Positions 54,289-62,688 of a stretch of 64,000 nt of DNA are shown in pieces. Every line of letters begins with the position of its first letter. Positions within the stretch are counted from its first letter, which is position 1. The DNA lies in assembly GCA_021772935.1 (NCBI GenBank), contig JAJFLA010000023.1, positions 1 to 64,000 of the forward strand. The letters are read 5' to 3'. A model generated the notes under the pieces. The model worked only from the letters and a program-made list of their open reading frames with translations, was not told the origin of the DNA and did not search any database. A program made the translations under genes and the position numbers. Origin of the DNA: Gammaproteobacteria bacterium. GTDB taxonomy: Bacteria > Pseudomonadota > Gammaproteobacteria > Xanthomonadales > SZUA-36.

Positions 54289-55470
54289 ATGCGTGAAGCC
54301 GTTATCGTATCAACCGCCAGAACCCCACTCGGCAAAGCCTACCGGGGCGCGTTTAATAATACTGAGTCACCGAGCCTCGCAGGCCATGTCATCTCTCACG
54401 CAGTAAAACGAGCCGGTGTCGAGCCCGGCGAAGTCGATGAGGTTGTGATGGGCTGTGTGCTGACTCAGGGTTCACAAGGCGGCAACATCGCCCGACTTGG
54501 TGCACTCGCTGGTGGCTTACCTGTCACCACCACTGCCATGACCGTAGATCGGCAATGTTCCTCGGGCATGATGGCCATCGCGGTCGCTGCCAGGCAAATT
54601 ACCGAGGATGGTTTCGGTATCTCAGTCGGTGGTGGAGTCGATTCAATCAGTCTGGTTCAAAACGAGCACATGAATAATTTTCGAGGTAAAGATCCACACC
54701 TGCTTGCCCTGCATAAGGACATCTATATGCCAATGCTCGACACTGCTGAGGTGGTCGCCAATCGTTACAACATCAGCCGTGAAGCCCAGGATGAATACGC
54801 GCTACAAAGCCAGCAACGTATGGCCGCAGCTCAGCAAGCCGGCAGACTGGATGATGAAATCGTAGCGATGCCGTCCAACAAAGGGGTTATGGACAGGGAA
54901 AGCGGTGAAATCAGCTTCCACGATGTGCAGCTGGAAAAAGACGAAGGCAACCGCCCCAGTACCACACTCGAAGGGCTTGCCTCACTTAAACCCGTACGTG
55001 AAAACGGAAGCATCACCGCCGGCAACGCCAGCCAGTTGTCTGACGGGGCATCTGCCTGCGTGCTGATGGATGCAAAACTCGCTGAACAACGTGGTGTGGA
55101 ACCACTAGGTTTTTACCGTGCGACCGTCATCGCCGGCTGTGAACCGGACGAGATGGGTATTGGCCCGGTGTTTGCCATACCCAAGCTGCTCGAGCGCACG
55201 GGCTTAGGCATGGATGACATCGGCTTATGGGAGCTTAACGAAGCTTTTGCGGTGCAGGTCGTGTATTGCCGTGATCGTTTGGGTATTCCCAACGATATTC
55301 TTAATGTTAACGGTGGTGCCATCTCCATCGGCCATCCTTATGGCATGAGTGGCTCACGGCTGGCAGCAACTGCCCTGATCGAAGGCAAACGTCGGGGTGT
55401 TAAATATGTTGTCGCCACAATGTGCATTGGCGGTGGCATGGGTGCTGCATCACTGTTCGAAGTAGTGTAA
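54289..55470 (+). CDS. Acetyl-CoA acyltransferase (thiolase)
   Basis: 393 aa. Active-site Cys in [22 protein letters not shown] with the conserved His, and the second Cys in [10 protein letters not shown]. Length and motifs are normal for degradative or biosynthetic thiolases. Cleaves 3-ketoacyl-CoA to acetyl-CoA, completing the cassette. Confidence 0.95.
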   Translation: MREAVIVSTARTPLGKAYRGAFNNTESPSLAGHVISHAVKRAGVEPGEVDEVVMGCVLTQGSQGGNIARLGALAGGLPVTTTAMTVDRQCSSGMMAIAVAARQITEDGFGISVGGGVDSISLVQNEHMNNFRGKDPHLLALHKDIYMPMLDTAEVVANRYNISREAQDEYALQSQQRMAAAQQAGRLDDEIVAMPSNKGVMDRESGEISFHDVQLEKDEGNRPSTTLEGLASLKPVRENGSITAGNASQLSDGASACVLMDAKLAEQRGVEPLGFYRATVIAGCEPDEMGIGPVFAIPKLLERTGLGMDDIGLWELNEAFAVQVVYCRDRLGIPNDILNVNGGAISIGHPYGMSGSRLAATALIEGKRRGVKYVVATMCIGGGMGAASLFEVV

Positions 55471-55477
55471 ATAGCCC

Positions 55478-56452
55478 ATGCGAGCATTAGTTTGCAAACA
55501 ACTCGGTGCAATCGACAACCTGGTGGTTGAGGAACAACCAGAGCCAGCTGTCGGCCCCGGCCAGGTTCTCGTGCGTATATTTGCTGCCGGAATCAATTTT
55601 CCAGATATCCTCGTAATAAAGGGCTTATACCAGGTAAAAGTTGAAGCGCCCTTCATCCCCGGCAACGAAGCTGCGGGAATTGTCAGTGCGGTTGGTGAGG
55701 ACGTCGCTCACTACAAACCGGGTGACCGTGTCATGATCATGCCGGAAGGTGCAGCTTTTGCAGAAATGTGCGCCGTGCCAGTTGAACGGGTGATGCCAAT
55801 ACCCCAGGGTCTTGATTTTGAACAGGCCGCCGGTTTCACCATCACCTATGGCACCAGTTACCATGCGCTCAAACAAAGTGCCGGAATACAAGCTGGAGAC
55901 ACCGTATTAGTTCTTGGTGCTGCCGGTGGTGTCGGTATTACCGCTGTAGAAATTGCCAAAGCCATGGGCGCGCGGGTTATTGCCGCTGCCAGTAACGAGG
56001 AAAAGCTGAATTTTGCCCGCTCCGCCGGTGCCGATGAAACCATCAACTATGCAGAAGAATCGCTTAAGGACCAGTGTAAGGCATTGACCAATGGCAAAGG
56101 TGTTGACGTAGTCTATGACCCGGTTGGTGGCGAGCTGGCACAACAGGCTTTACGGGCGCTCGCCTGGCATGGGCGCTATCTTGTGATTGGCTTTGCCAGC
56201 GGCGATATCCCGAATTTTCCGGCGAATATTGCCTTGCTTAAAGAAGCCAGCATTATCGGTGTCTGGTGGGGAACCTGGGCGCAACACAATCCACGTGATT
56301 CTATGCGAAACATGGCCGACCTGGCACTCATGGTTGCTGAAGGGAAATTGACCCCTCGTGTAACGGAAACCTACTCACTGGATCGGTACGCCGAGGCCTT
56401 CGCATCGCTCGAAAACCGTCAGGCACTGGGCAAAGTCGTGCTGACAATCTAG
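55478..56452 (+). CDS. NADPH:quinone oxidoreductase-like MDR protein
   Basis: 324 aa, zinc-free medium-chain dehydrogenase. Nucleotide-binding motif VLGAAGGVGITAVEIAKAMG and the QOR pattern AGINFPDILVIKG. Same operon, 7 bp after the thiolase. Substrate may be an enoyl thioester or quinone. Confidence 0.9.
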   Translation: MRALVCKQLGAIDNLVVEEQPEPAVGPGQVLVRIFAAGINFPDILVIKGLYQVKVEAPFIPGNEAAGIVSAVGEDVAHYKPGDRVMIMPEGAAFAEMCAVPVERVMPIPQGLDFEQAAGFTITYGTSYHALKQSAGIQAGDTVLVLGAAGGVGITAVEIAKAMGARVIAAASNEEKLNFARSAGADETINYAEESLKDQCKALTNGKGVDVVYDPVGGELAQQALRALAWHGRYLVIGFASGDIPNFPANIALLKEASIIGVWWGTWAQHNPRDSMRNMADLALMVAEGKLTPRVTETYSLDRYAEAFASLENRQALGKVVLTI

Positions 56453-56505
56453 TGTCATGTCAAGCCTGTAGTGTGGGGTTCAGCGAGCCGTGAAGTGGTT
56501 GGGCA

Positions 56506-57573
56506 CTAGGCGGAAATCAAGCGTTGGCAATGTTCACCCAGATGCTGAACTGCCACACCAAAGAATTTGAATCTTTGGTCTTGTGTTTGCTTGTGAAAGT
56601 AACGGTAATAAATCTGTTGCAAAATCACAGCATTACGCCAATAACCGTAGACTTCGTAAAAAGTGAAATCTGAGGTATCAACACCGGTTTTTTGCTGATA
56701 AAAATCCAGAATCTGCCTACGGCTCAACATGCCAGGTGCCCCTGATGGTTGCATGATCAGGTTTTGCAGGTAATCCGGATCATCTGCCTGTGTCCAGTAA
56801 GCCAACGCATTACCGAGGTCCATCAATGGATCACCCAGAGCGCAAATCTCCCAATCCAAAACAGCAACAATGTTGCAGGGGTCATCCTTTGCGAGAATGA
56901 CATTATCGATGCGGAAATCACCATGCAACACTGAATGCCGGCCATTTTCGGGTGGTATGTGTCCACTCAACCAATCGCGCACATCGGTAAAGTCACTCAC
57001 ATCAGGTGTAGTGACGCGTTCAAAGCGACGGTTCCAGCCCAGTACCTGGCGTTCGGCATAACCTATGGGTTGCCCAAAATCGCGCAAACCGGCTTCTGCG
57101 TAATCCACCTGGTGCAATTCAATCAGTTTTTCCCAAAACCTGGTGCAAAACCGACGGGTATCCTCGACCGTAAATTGCCATTCAGAGGGGATGGTATCCT
57201 TAATAACTTGACCCTCGACCTTGCGCATCACATAGAACTCAGAGCCGATGATGCTTTCATCATCGCTGTAGTAGAGAGTATCCGGTACTGACGGGTACAC
57301 CGGTTTGAGTGAATTCATGATCGTATACTCACGAATCATGCTGTGCGCTGATTTTGCCTTAGTGCCAAATGGTGGTCGCCTGATCACGAGATCCTCAGCA
57401 CCATACTTAAGCCGGTAGGTTAGATTCGAGTTGCCACCACAGAACTGGCTGATTTCCGGCTTGCCCTCAAGATTTGCAAAGACATGCTTCAAATGTTTAT
57501 CCAAAGCCGTCCAATCCAGTTCTTCACCTTCCCTTACAGGCTTTGTCATATTACCCACTGCTGTATTTGTCAT
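56506..57573 (-). CDS. Phosphotransferase-family protein, ACAD10/APH-like
   Basis: 355 aa, aminoglycoside-phosphotransferase fold: FCGGNSNLTYRLKYG near the N-terminus, Brenner motif LHGDFRIDNVILA and VLDWEICALGDPLMDLGN. This subgroup accompanies acyl-CoA dehydrogenases (in animals it is fused to them in ACAD10/11) and is thought to phosphorylate a hydroxyacyl group before dehydration. Convergent with the FAO cassette rather than in it, but the adjacency supports that role. Confidence 0.9.
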   Translation of the reverse strand: MTNTAVGNMTKPVREGEELDWTALDKHLKHVFANLEGKPEISQFCGGNSNLTYRLKYGAEDLVIRRPPFGTKAKSAHSMIREYTIMNSLKPVYPSVPDTLYYSDDESIIGSEFYVMRKVEGQVIKDTIPSEWQFTVEDTRRFCTRFWEKLIELHQVDYAEAGLRDFGQPIGYAERQVLGWNRRFERVTTPDVSDFTDVRDWLSGHIPPENGRHSVLHGDFRIDNVILAKDDPCNIVAVLDWEICALGDPLMDLGNALAYWTQADDPDYLQNLIMQPSGAPGMLSRRQILDFYQQKTGVDTSDFTFYEVYGYWRNAVILQQIYYRYFHKQTQDQRFKFFGVAVQHLGEHCQRLISA

Positions 57574-57787
57574 ACTCGTATGCTAACAAGTGTGCCATGA
57601 AGGGTAAAACAAAACCCATGACCATTGGCTGTTGCATTGAGCCTTAACCGCACCTGGTTTTTCATTCCCCATGTTAAAAACCTATTAATATCGCGCCTGG
57701 CATTATTAACTGTTAGTAGAGCCCCAGTATCTCAAAAGTTTTGACTGTTTTATGGCAAAATACCCACTGCCTTCAATCACTGTTTAA

Positions 57788-59890
57788 ATGATAAAGATGA
57801 CCAATCATTTACGGGCGGGACTGCTTGTTACGTCCCTGTTTTTATTCCTGTCTCATGATCTTCTTCGGGCCGATAGTGCATTCGGTGAAGACCTGTACGA
57901 GAAAGAATTTCAGGAACATGTGCAGGTCACAGCGACCCGCACCAATAAACGTGAGATTGATATTGCAGCCGCCGTGACTACCATTGATGCAGAGGCAGTG
58001 CTTGAACAAGCACCTGATGTGATTGCCGAATTATTGCGCGGCCAAGCCGGTACTTTTTTCCAGCAGACTACGCCCGGCCAGGGAATCCCCATCATCCGTG
58101 GCCTCAAGGGTTCCCAGCTGTTGCACATGGTCGATGGCATGCGCCTGAATAATGCCTTTTTCCGCAATGCGCCCAATCAATACCTTGGCCTGGTTGATTC
58201 GTTTGCGACTCAAGTAGTGGAAGTTGTTCGCGGTTCTCAAGGTTCGTTATATGGGGCCGATGCAATGGGCGGTGTAATCAATATCCTGACTCAGGAACCT
58301 AACTACAATGACAGTAAATGGCAAAGTGAAAGCAGACTCTACGGAAGCTATGACAGTGTAGACAACGGCTGGGTGCTTAGCGCCCGTACACAGGGCGGCA
58401 AACAAGGCTGGGGTTTTGTGGGCGGGGCAAGCTACCAGGACCATGCGTCTCGCACTTCCGGTAGTGGCAAAAAGTTGGCACCTTCCGCTTATCAATCTAA
58501 GGCTGCTGATTTAAAGTTTGTTATGGATGGCAATAATCATTCCAGCCTGATGTTATCAGCACAGGTCATGGAACAGCCATCAACACCACGTTATGACGAA
58601 CTGGTAGCCGGGTTCACACAAAACCAGCCCTCTTCCGAGCAATTTTTGTTTGAACCTAACCGCCGCAGTTTTATCCATGCGCGTTTACGACTTGATGGGC
58701 AAACCGCCTTGTTTGACCAGTTTGAAGCTCATATTGCACGTCAAATCATCACTGATGACAGGCTGACACAGGAATATGGCAGCCCGATTGTTGTCACCGA
58801 ACACAACCAAAGTACATTAGATGGCATTACCTTGCAGTTCAATTCAAGCCTGGCTTCCGGCATGTCTATGGTGTGGGGTGCGGAATATTACACAGATGCA
58901 GTAGACAGTCGTCGTTTTAACCAGCCTGAAAACTCAGAACAAGCTAGCAAAGTACGTAGTCGTTTTCCTGATGGATCGTCCATGGACAGTACGGCTGTTT
59001 ATATTACGGCTGAATGGTTAAGCACCCATAACTTTGATGTAACGACAGGATTACGCTACAGCTGGTTCGATATTGCTTTACCCGTTGATGACAGTCATGC
59101 CGCCCTGACCTTGTCACCGGCTGATCTGACCGGTGACATTCATGCAGTGCTTGAATTGAAGCCTGGCCTTAAGCTGGTTGCAAATTTTGGCAAGGGTTTT
59201 CGTCCGCCTAATATTTTTGACCTCGCCACGCTTGGTACCCGTCCCGGTAATCGCTTTAACGTTGCCAATAACGATTTGGCTCCTGAGACGGTGTGGAGCT
59301 ACGACTTCGGCCTTAAGGCAGAAACGGATAAGTTGGAGTTAGAAGTTTTTGCCTTTTATCTCGACTATTCAGACAAAATCACTTCAGTGTTTACGGGGGA
59401 TGTAACTGAAGGTGGTCGCAATATCGTTCGCAGTGAAAACCGCAATAGCGTAGAAATCTATGGCCTTGAGACCGGTATCTACTGGGCCGTTTTGGATGAC
59501 CTGCGTGCATATGCGGTCATCAATTACATCCGTGGTGAAGAGCAAGACGACCTTGGAACAGCCTTTCCAGCAGATCGGATCCCACCACTCAATGGAAAAC
59601 TGGGTTTGGAGTATTTTTTCAGGGGTCGTGTGCATATAGAGCCTTATTTGTTATTCGCCACCCATCAGAATCGTTTAAGCCCTCGCGATCTAAACGACCC
59701 ACGCATCAACCCCATCGGCACAGCTGCCTGGGCCACCCTAAACCTTTCCTTGGACTGGCAAATGACCCCATCGCTAAAACTGGGGCTAAGACTGGAGAAT
59801 CTGGGCGACAAGGCTTACCGGGAGCACGCCTCCGGAATCGATGCACCCGGGCGAAATATCGGTCTTTGGGTGAATTACAAATTCCCATAA
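57788..59890 (+). CDS. TonB-dependent outer-membrane receptor
   Basis: 700 aa. Signal peptide 1-28, then a plug domain (~45-160) containing VTATRTNKREIDIAAAVTTI, IIRGLKGSQLLHMVDGMRLN, VEVVRGSQGSLYGADAMGGVINI. The remaining ~530 residues form the 22-strand barrel, ending in an aromatic (WVNYKFP). A canonical TonB box is not obvious. Siderophore, haem or other large ligand; specificity undeterminable. The GDPD promoter lies only ~30 bp after its stop. Confidence 0.95.
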   Translation: MIKMTNHLRAGLLVTSLFLFLSHDLLRADSAFGEDLYEKEFQEHVQVTATRTNKREIDIAAAVTTIDAEAVLEQAPDVIAELLRGQAGTFFQQTTPGQGIPIIRGLKGSQLLHMVDGMRLNNAFFRNAPNQYLGLVDSFATQVVEVVRGSQGSLYGADAMGGVINILTQEPNYNDSKWQSESRLYGSYDSVDNGWVLSARTQGGKQGWGFVGGASYQDHASRTSGSGKKLAPSAYQSKAADLKFVMDGNNHSSLMLSAQVMEQPSTPRYDELVAGFTQNQPSSEQFLFEPNRRSFIHARLRLDGQTALFDQFEAHIARQIITDDRLTQEYGSPIVVTEHNQSTLDGITLQFNSSLASGMSMVWGAEYYTDAVDSRRFNQPENSEQASKVRSRFPDGSSMDSTAVYITAEWLSTHNFDVTTGLRYSWFDIALPVDDSHAALTLSPADLTGDIHAVLELKPGLKLVANFGKGFRPPNIFDLATLGTRPGNRFNVANNDLAPETVWSYDFGLKAETDKLELEVFAFYLDYSDKITSVFTGDVTEGGRNIVRSENRNSVEIYGLETGIYWAVLDDLRAYAVINYIRGEEQDDLGTAFPADRIPPLNGKLGLEYFFRGRVHIEPYLLFATHQNRLSPRDLNDPRINPIGTAAWATLNLSLDWQMTPSLKLGLRLENLGDKAYREHASGIDAPGRNIGLWVNYKFP

Positions 59891-59919
59891 ATTTGACTTC
59901 TCACTGCTTTCATCCATGC

Positions 59920-59929
59920 TGGTATAGTG
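59920..59929 (+). promoter_or_regulatory. Extended -10 promoter of the GDPD-glpT operon
   Basis: TGGTATAGT around 59920-59929 is an extended -10 with no good -35 at standard spacing (TTGACT at 59893 is ~24 bp up). Transcription would start near 59936, which supports translation from ATG 60008 rather than the GTG at 59927. Confidence 0.45.
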
Positions 59930-60007
59930 GTGAGCGCTTCCCGGTTCACTAAATATATCAATCCCACTGAAGAAGAGCGGTTAACACCAAGCAATGAATA
60001 TCAAGCC

Positions 60008-61291
60008 ATGTTGTTATTTACAGAACTAAAAAGACGTAATGTTTTCCGGGTAACGCTGCTTTACATGGTCGCTTCATGGCTGACCCTGCTACTCGTCGAT
60101 ATTTTGTTTGAACTGCTGGGTATTCCTGCCTGGGTTTTCCGTTTTATTTTTGCACTCTTAATAATCTGTTTTCCGCTGGTGTTGATATTTTCCTGGATTT
60201 TTGAACTTACCCCTACCGGTATCAAGCGGGAACATGAGATTGAAGCGCTGGCTTCAATTACTACCCTCACCGGTAAGAAAATCAACCAGGTTACCCGGAT
60301 TTTGTTGATATTGGTTATCCTGACTGTAATAGTGGGCTACCTGATTACCGAGACCACGGGCCTAAAGGAATCACAAAATGTCATGGAACCAGTGGATCAA
60401 ACATTGTCTGTGACCATGCACGGTCCCGAAAACAAACAAACCACCATCGACCTGCAAGGCCACCGTGGTGCACGTGGCCTGTTACCAGAAAATAGCATCC
60501 CAGCTTTTTTGCATGCTCTGGATCTCGGCGTAACAACCTTAGAAATGGATGCCGCTATCAACGCCGAAGGCCACGTTGTGGTATCGCATGAGCCCTGGAT
60601 GTCAGCAAAAATCTGTTCACATAGTGACGGCAGAAAAATCACTCAAAGCGAAGAAAAGAATCTTCGAATTTATGCTATGAGTGATCAGGAGTTGGCCAGT
60701 TTTGATTGTGGCAGTCGCGGCCATCCTGACCACCCACGTCAACAGGCCATGCCGGTGGCAAAACCCTTGTTGACCGATGTATTTCGGGCCGTGGCGGCAC
60801 AGGCTGAAGTAAGCAACCGCAATGCCAGGTTCGGACCCGTGCTGTTTAACATTGAAATCAAATCCCGGCCTGAAGGCGACCGTATTTTCCACCCAGAGGT
60901 TATGGAGTTTGCTAGCGCTTTGTATCGCGTCGTCAAAGAACATAAGCTCATCAAAGAAACAACCATACAATCGTTTGATATCCGTGCCCTGGAAGCCATG
61001 CATGAAATCGAGCCACAGATAGCCATCTCGTTGTTGGTCGAAAACCGGCAAGGCTTGCAGCAAAACCTCGCCCGGCTCAGTTTCACTCCACAAGTCTATA
61101 GCCCCGATTTTAAGCTTTTGGACCGGGCACAAATCAAAGCCGCACATGCACAAAACATCAAGGTCATTCCATGGACTATCAATGATGAGGAGACGATGCG
61201 GGCACTGGTTGAGATGGGCGTCGACGGTTTGATCACTGATTACCCGGACCTCGGTGTTGAGGTATTGGCGGAGATTCAAAAAAGCCAATGA
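60008..61291 (+). CDS. Membrane-anchored glycerophosphodiester phosphodiesterase
   Basis: 427 aa from ATG 60008. The N-terminal ~80 residues form a two-to-three-helix membrane domain starting FTELKRRNVFRVTLLYMVAS and ending FELTPTGIKRE, identical in style to the N-terminal module of bacterial adenylate-cyclase-like signalling proteins. A further helix at ~95-115 (RILLILVILTVIVGY) leads to a GDPD TIM barrel: His152/Arg153 (GHRGARGLLPENS), Glu179/Asp181 (LEMDAAIN), His194 (SHEPW), IEIKSRPEG. The C-terminal domain is likely periplasmic. Hydrolyses glycerophosphodiesters to glycerol-3-phosphate. Overlaps glpT by 4 bp. Confidence 0.9.
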   Translation: MLLFTELKRRNVFRVTLLYMVASWLTLLLVDILFELLGIPAWVFRFIFALLIICFPLVLIFSWIFELTPTGIKREHEIEALASITTLTGKKINQVTRILLILVILTVIVGYLITETTGLKESQNVMEPVDQTLSVTMHGPENKQTTIDLQGHRGARGLLPENSIPAFLHALDLGVTTLEMDAAINAEGHVVVSHEPWMSAKICSHSDGRKITQSEEKNLRIYAMSDQELASFDCGSRGHPDHPRQQAMPVAKPLLTDVFRAVAAQAEVSNRNARFGPVLFNIEIKSRPEGDRIFHPEVMEFASALYRVVKEHKLIKETTIQSFDIRALEAMHEIEPQIAISLLVENRQGLQQNLARLSFTPQVYSPDFKLLDRAQIKAAHAQNIKVIPWTINDEETMRALVEMGVDGLITDYPDLGVEVLAEIQKSQ

Positions 61292-62646
61292 TCGGCTTTC
61301 TCAAGCCACCTCCACACCAGGCACAGAAACCGGACGAACTTATCGATGCAAGCTACACCCGTCTCAGGTGGCAGGTTTACATAGGTATTTTTGTTGGATA
61401 TGCAGGTTATTACCTGGTCAGAAAGAATTTTTCCCTGGCCATGCCCCATCTGATCGAAGCAGGCTACACGAAAACAGAGCTCGGTTTTGCACTGTCCGGC
61501 GTTGCCATAGCCTACGGACTTTCAAAATTCATCATGGGCAGCGTTTCAGACCGCAGCAATGCGCGAAATTTCATGGCTGTAGGTCTTGTTATGAGTTCGC
61601 TGGTATTGATCATCATGGGGCTGGTGCCGGCAGCAACCGGTTCGGTCAGCATCATGTTTTTGCTACTGCTTGCTAACGGCTGGTTCCAGGGCATGGGCTG
61701 GCCACCTTGTGGCCGTACCATGGTGCACTGGTTCTCAGCCAGTGAAAGAGGCACAAAGATGGCCCTGTGGAATGTTGCCCACAACGTAGGTGGCGGACTG
61801 GTTGGTCCATTTGCGATCCTCGCCATGGCGATATTTGCCGATTGGCATGCCATTCTCTATCTACACGGCTTTGTTGCCCTTGCCATTGCCTTGTTTATCT
61901 GGCTGACAGTACGTGATACACCTCAGTCTGAGGGCTTACCGTGTATTGAAGCTTACAAAAACGACTATCCCAAATCATTTGCTTATGATAAAGCCCATGA
62001 AGATGAGTTTTCAGGGCGCGAAATATTTTTTGAATATGTATTGAATAACCGCCTGTTATGGGCCATCGCAATCGCCAATGCTTTTGTGTATCTGGTGCGG
62101 TACGGTGTGTTGGACTGGGCGCCCACCTACCTCTCTGAGGTCAAGGGGTTCTCCTTCGAAGAAGCAGGTTGGGCCTACGCCCTGTATGAATGGGCTGGTA
62201 TACCCGGCACCCTGCTGTGTGGTTATTTGTCGGATAAGGTTTTTCGCGGGCGGCGTGCGCCTGTCAGCATTATTTACCTGTTTTTGACGCTGATTTGTAT
62301 TTTGGTCTACTGGTTCAACCCACCCGGTAAGCCGGCCATCGATATCTTCATGCTGGTTTCAATCGGTTTTCTGATTTATGGGCCCGTTATGCTAATTGGA
62401 GTACACGTGCTTGACCTGGTGCCTAAAAAAGCTGCTGGTACCGCTGCGGGCTTCACCGGTTTGTTTGGCTATGTTGGCGGTGCTGTGAGTGCAAATATAG
62501 TCATTGGTGCACTGGTTGATCGCGCCGGTTGGGACGCTGGTTTTACATTGATTGCAGTTAGCTGTGTTATCTCTATTGTGTTGATTGCCATGACCTGGCG
62601 CTCAGAAAATCGAGTGCTTGTACAGAAAACTTGCACTAAGGATTGA
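61288..62646 (+). CDS. glpT: Glycerol-3-phosphate transporter
   Basis: 452 aa, organophosphate:phosphate antiporter family. Twelve TMs, with RKNFSLAMPHLIEAGYTKTELG, the OPA motif GWPPCGRTMVHWFSASERGTKMALWNVAHNVGGGL and RYGVLDWAPTYLSEVKGF as in GlpT. The start is inside the GDPD stop (ATGA), so hydrolysis and import of G3P are coupled genetically. Confidence 0.93.
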   Translation: MIGFLKPPPHQAQKPDELIDASYTRLRWQVYIGIFVGYAGYYLVRKNFSLAMPHLIEAGYTKTELGFALSGVAIAYGLSKFIMGSVSDRSNARNFMAVGLVMSSLVLIIMGLVPAATGSVSIMFLLLLANGWFQGMGWPPCGRTMVHWFSASERGTKMALWNVAHNVGGGLVGPFAILAMAIFADWHAILYLHGFVALAIALFIWLTVRDTPQSEGLPCIEAYKNDYPKSFAYDKAHEDEFSGREIFFEYVLNNRLLWAIAIANAFVYLVRYGVLDWAPTYLSEVKGFSFEEAGWAYALYEWAGIPGTLLCGYLSDKVFRGRRAPVSIIYLFLTLICILVYWFNPPGKPAIDIFMLVSIGFLIYGPVMLIGVHVLDLVPKKAAGTAAGFTGLFGYVGGAVSANIVIGALVDRAGWDAGFTLIAVSCVISIVLIAMTWRSENRVLVQKTCTKD

Positions 62647-62688
62647 AGCTGATAACTTAAGCTTATCGAACTAAGTCACGAGGTCGAA

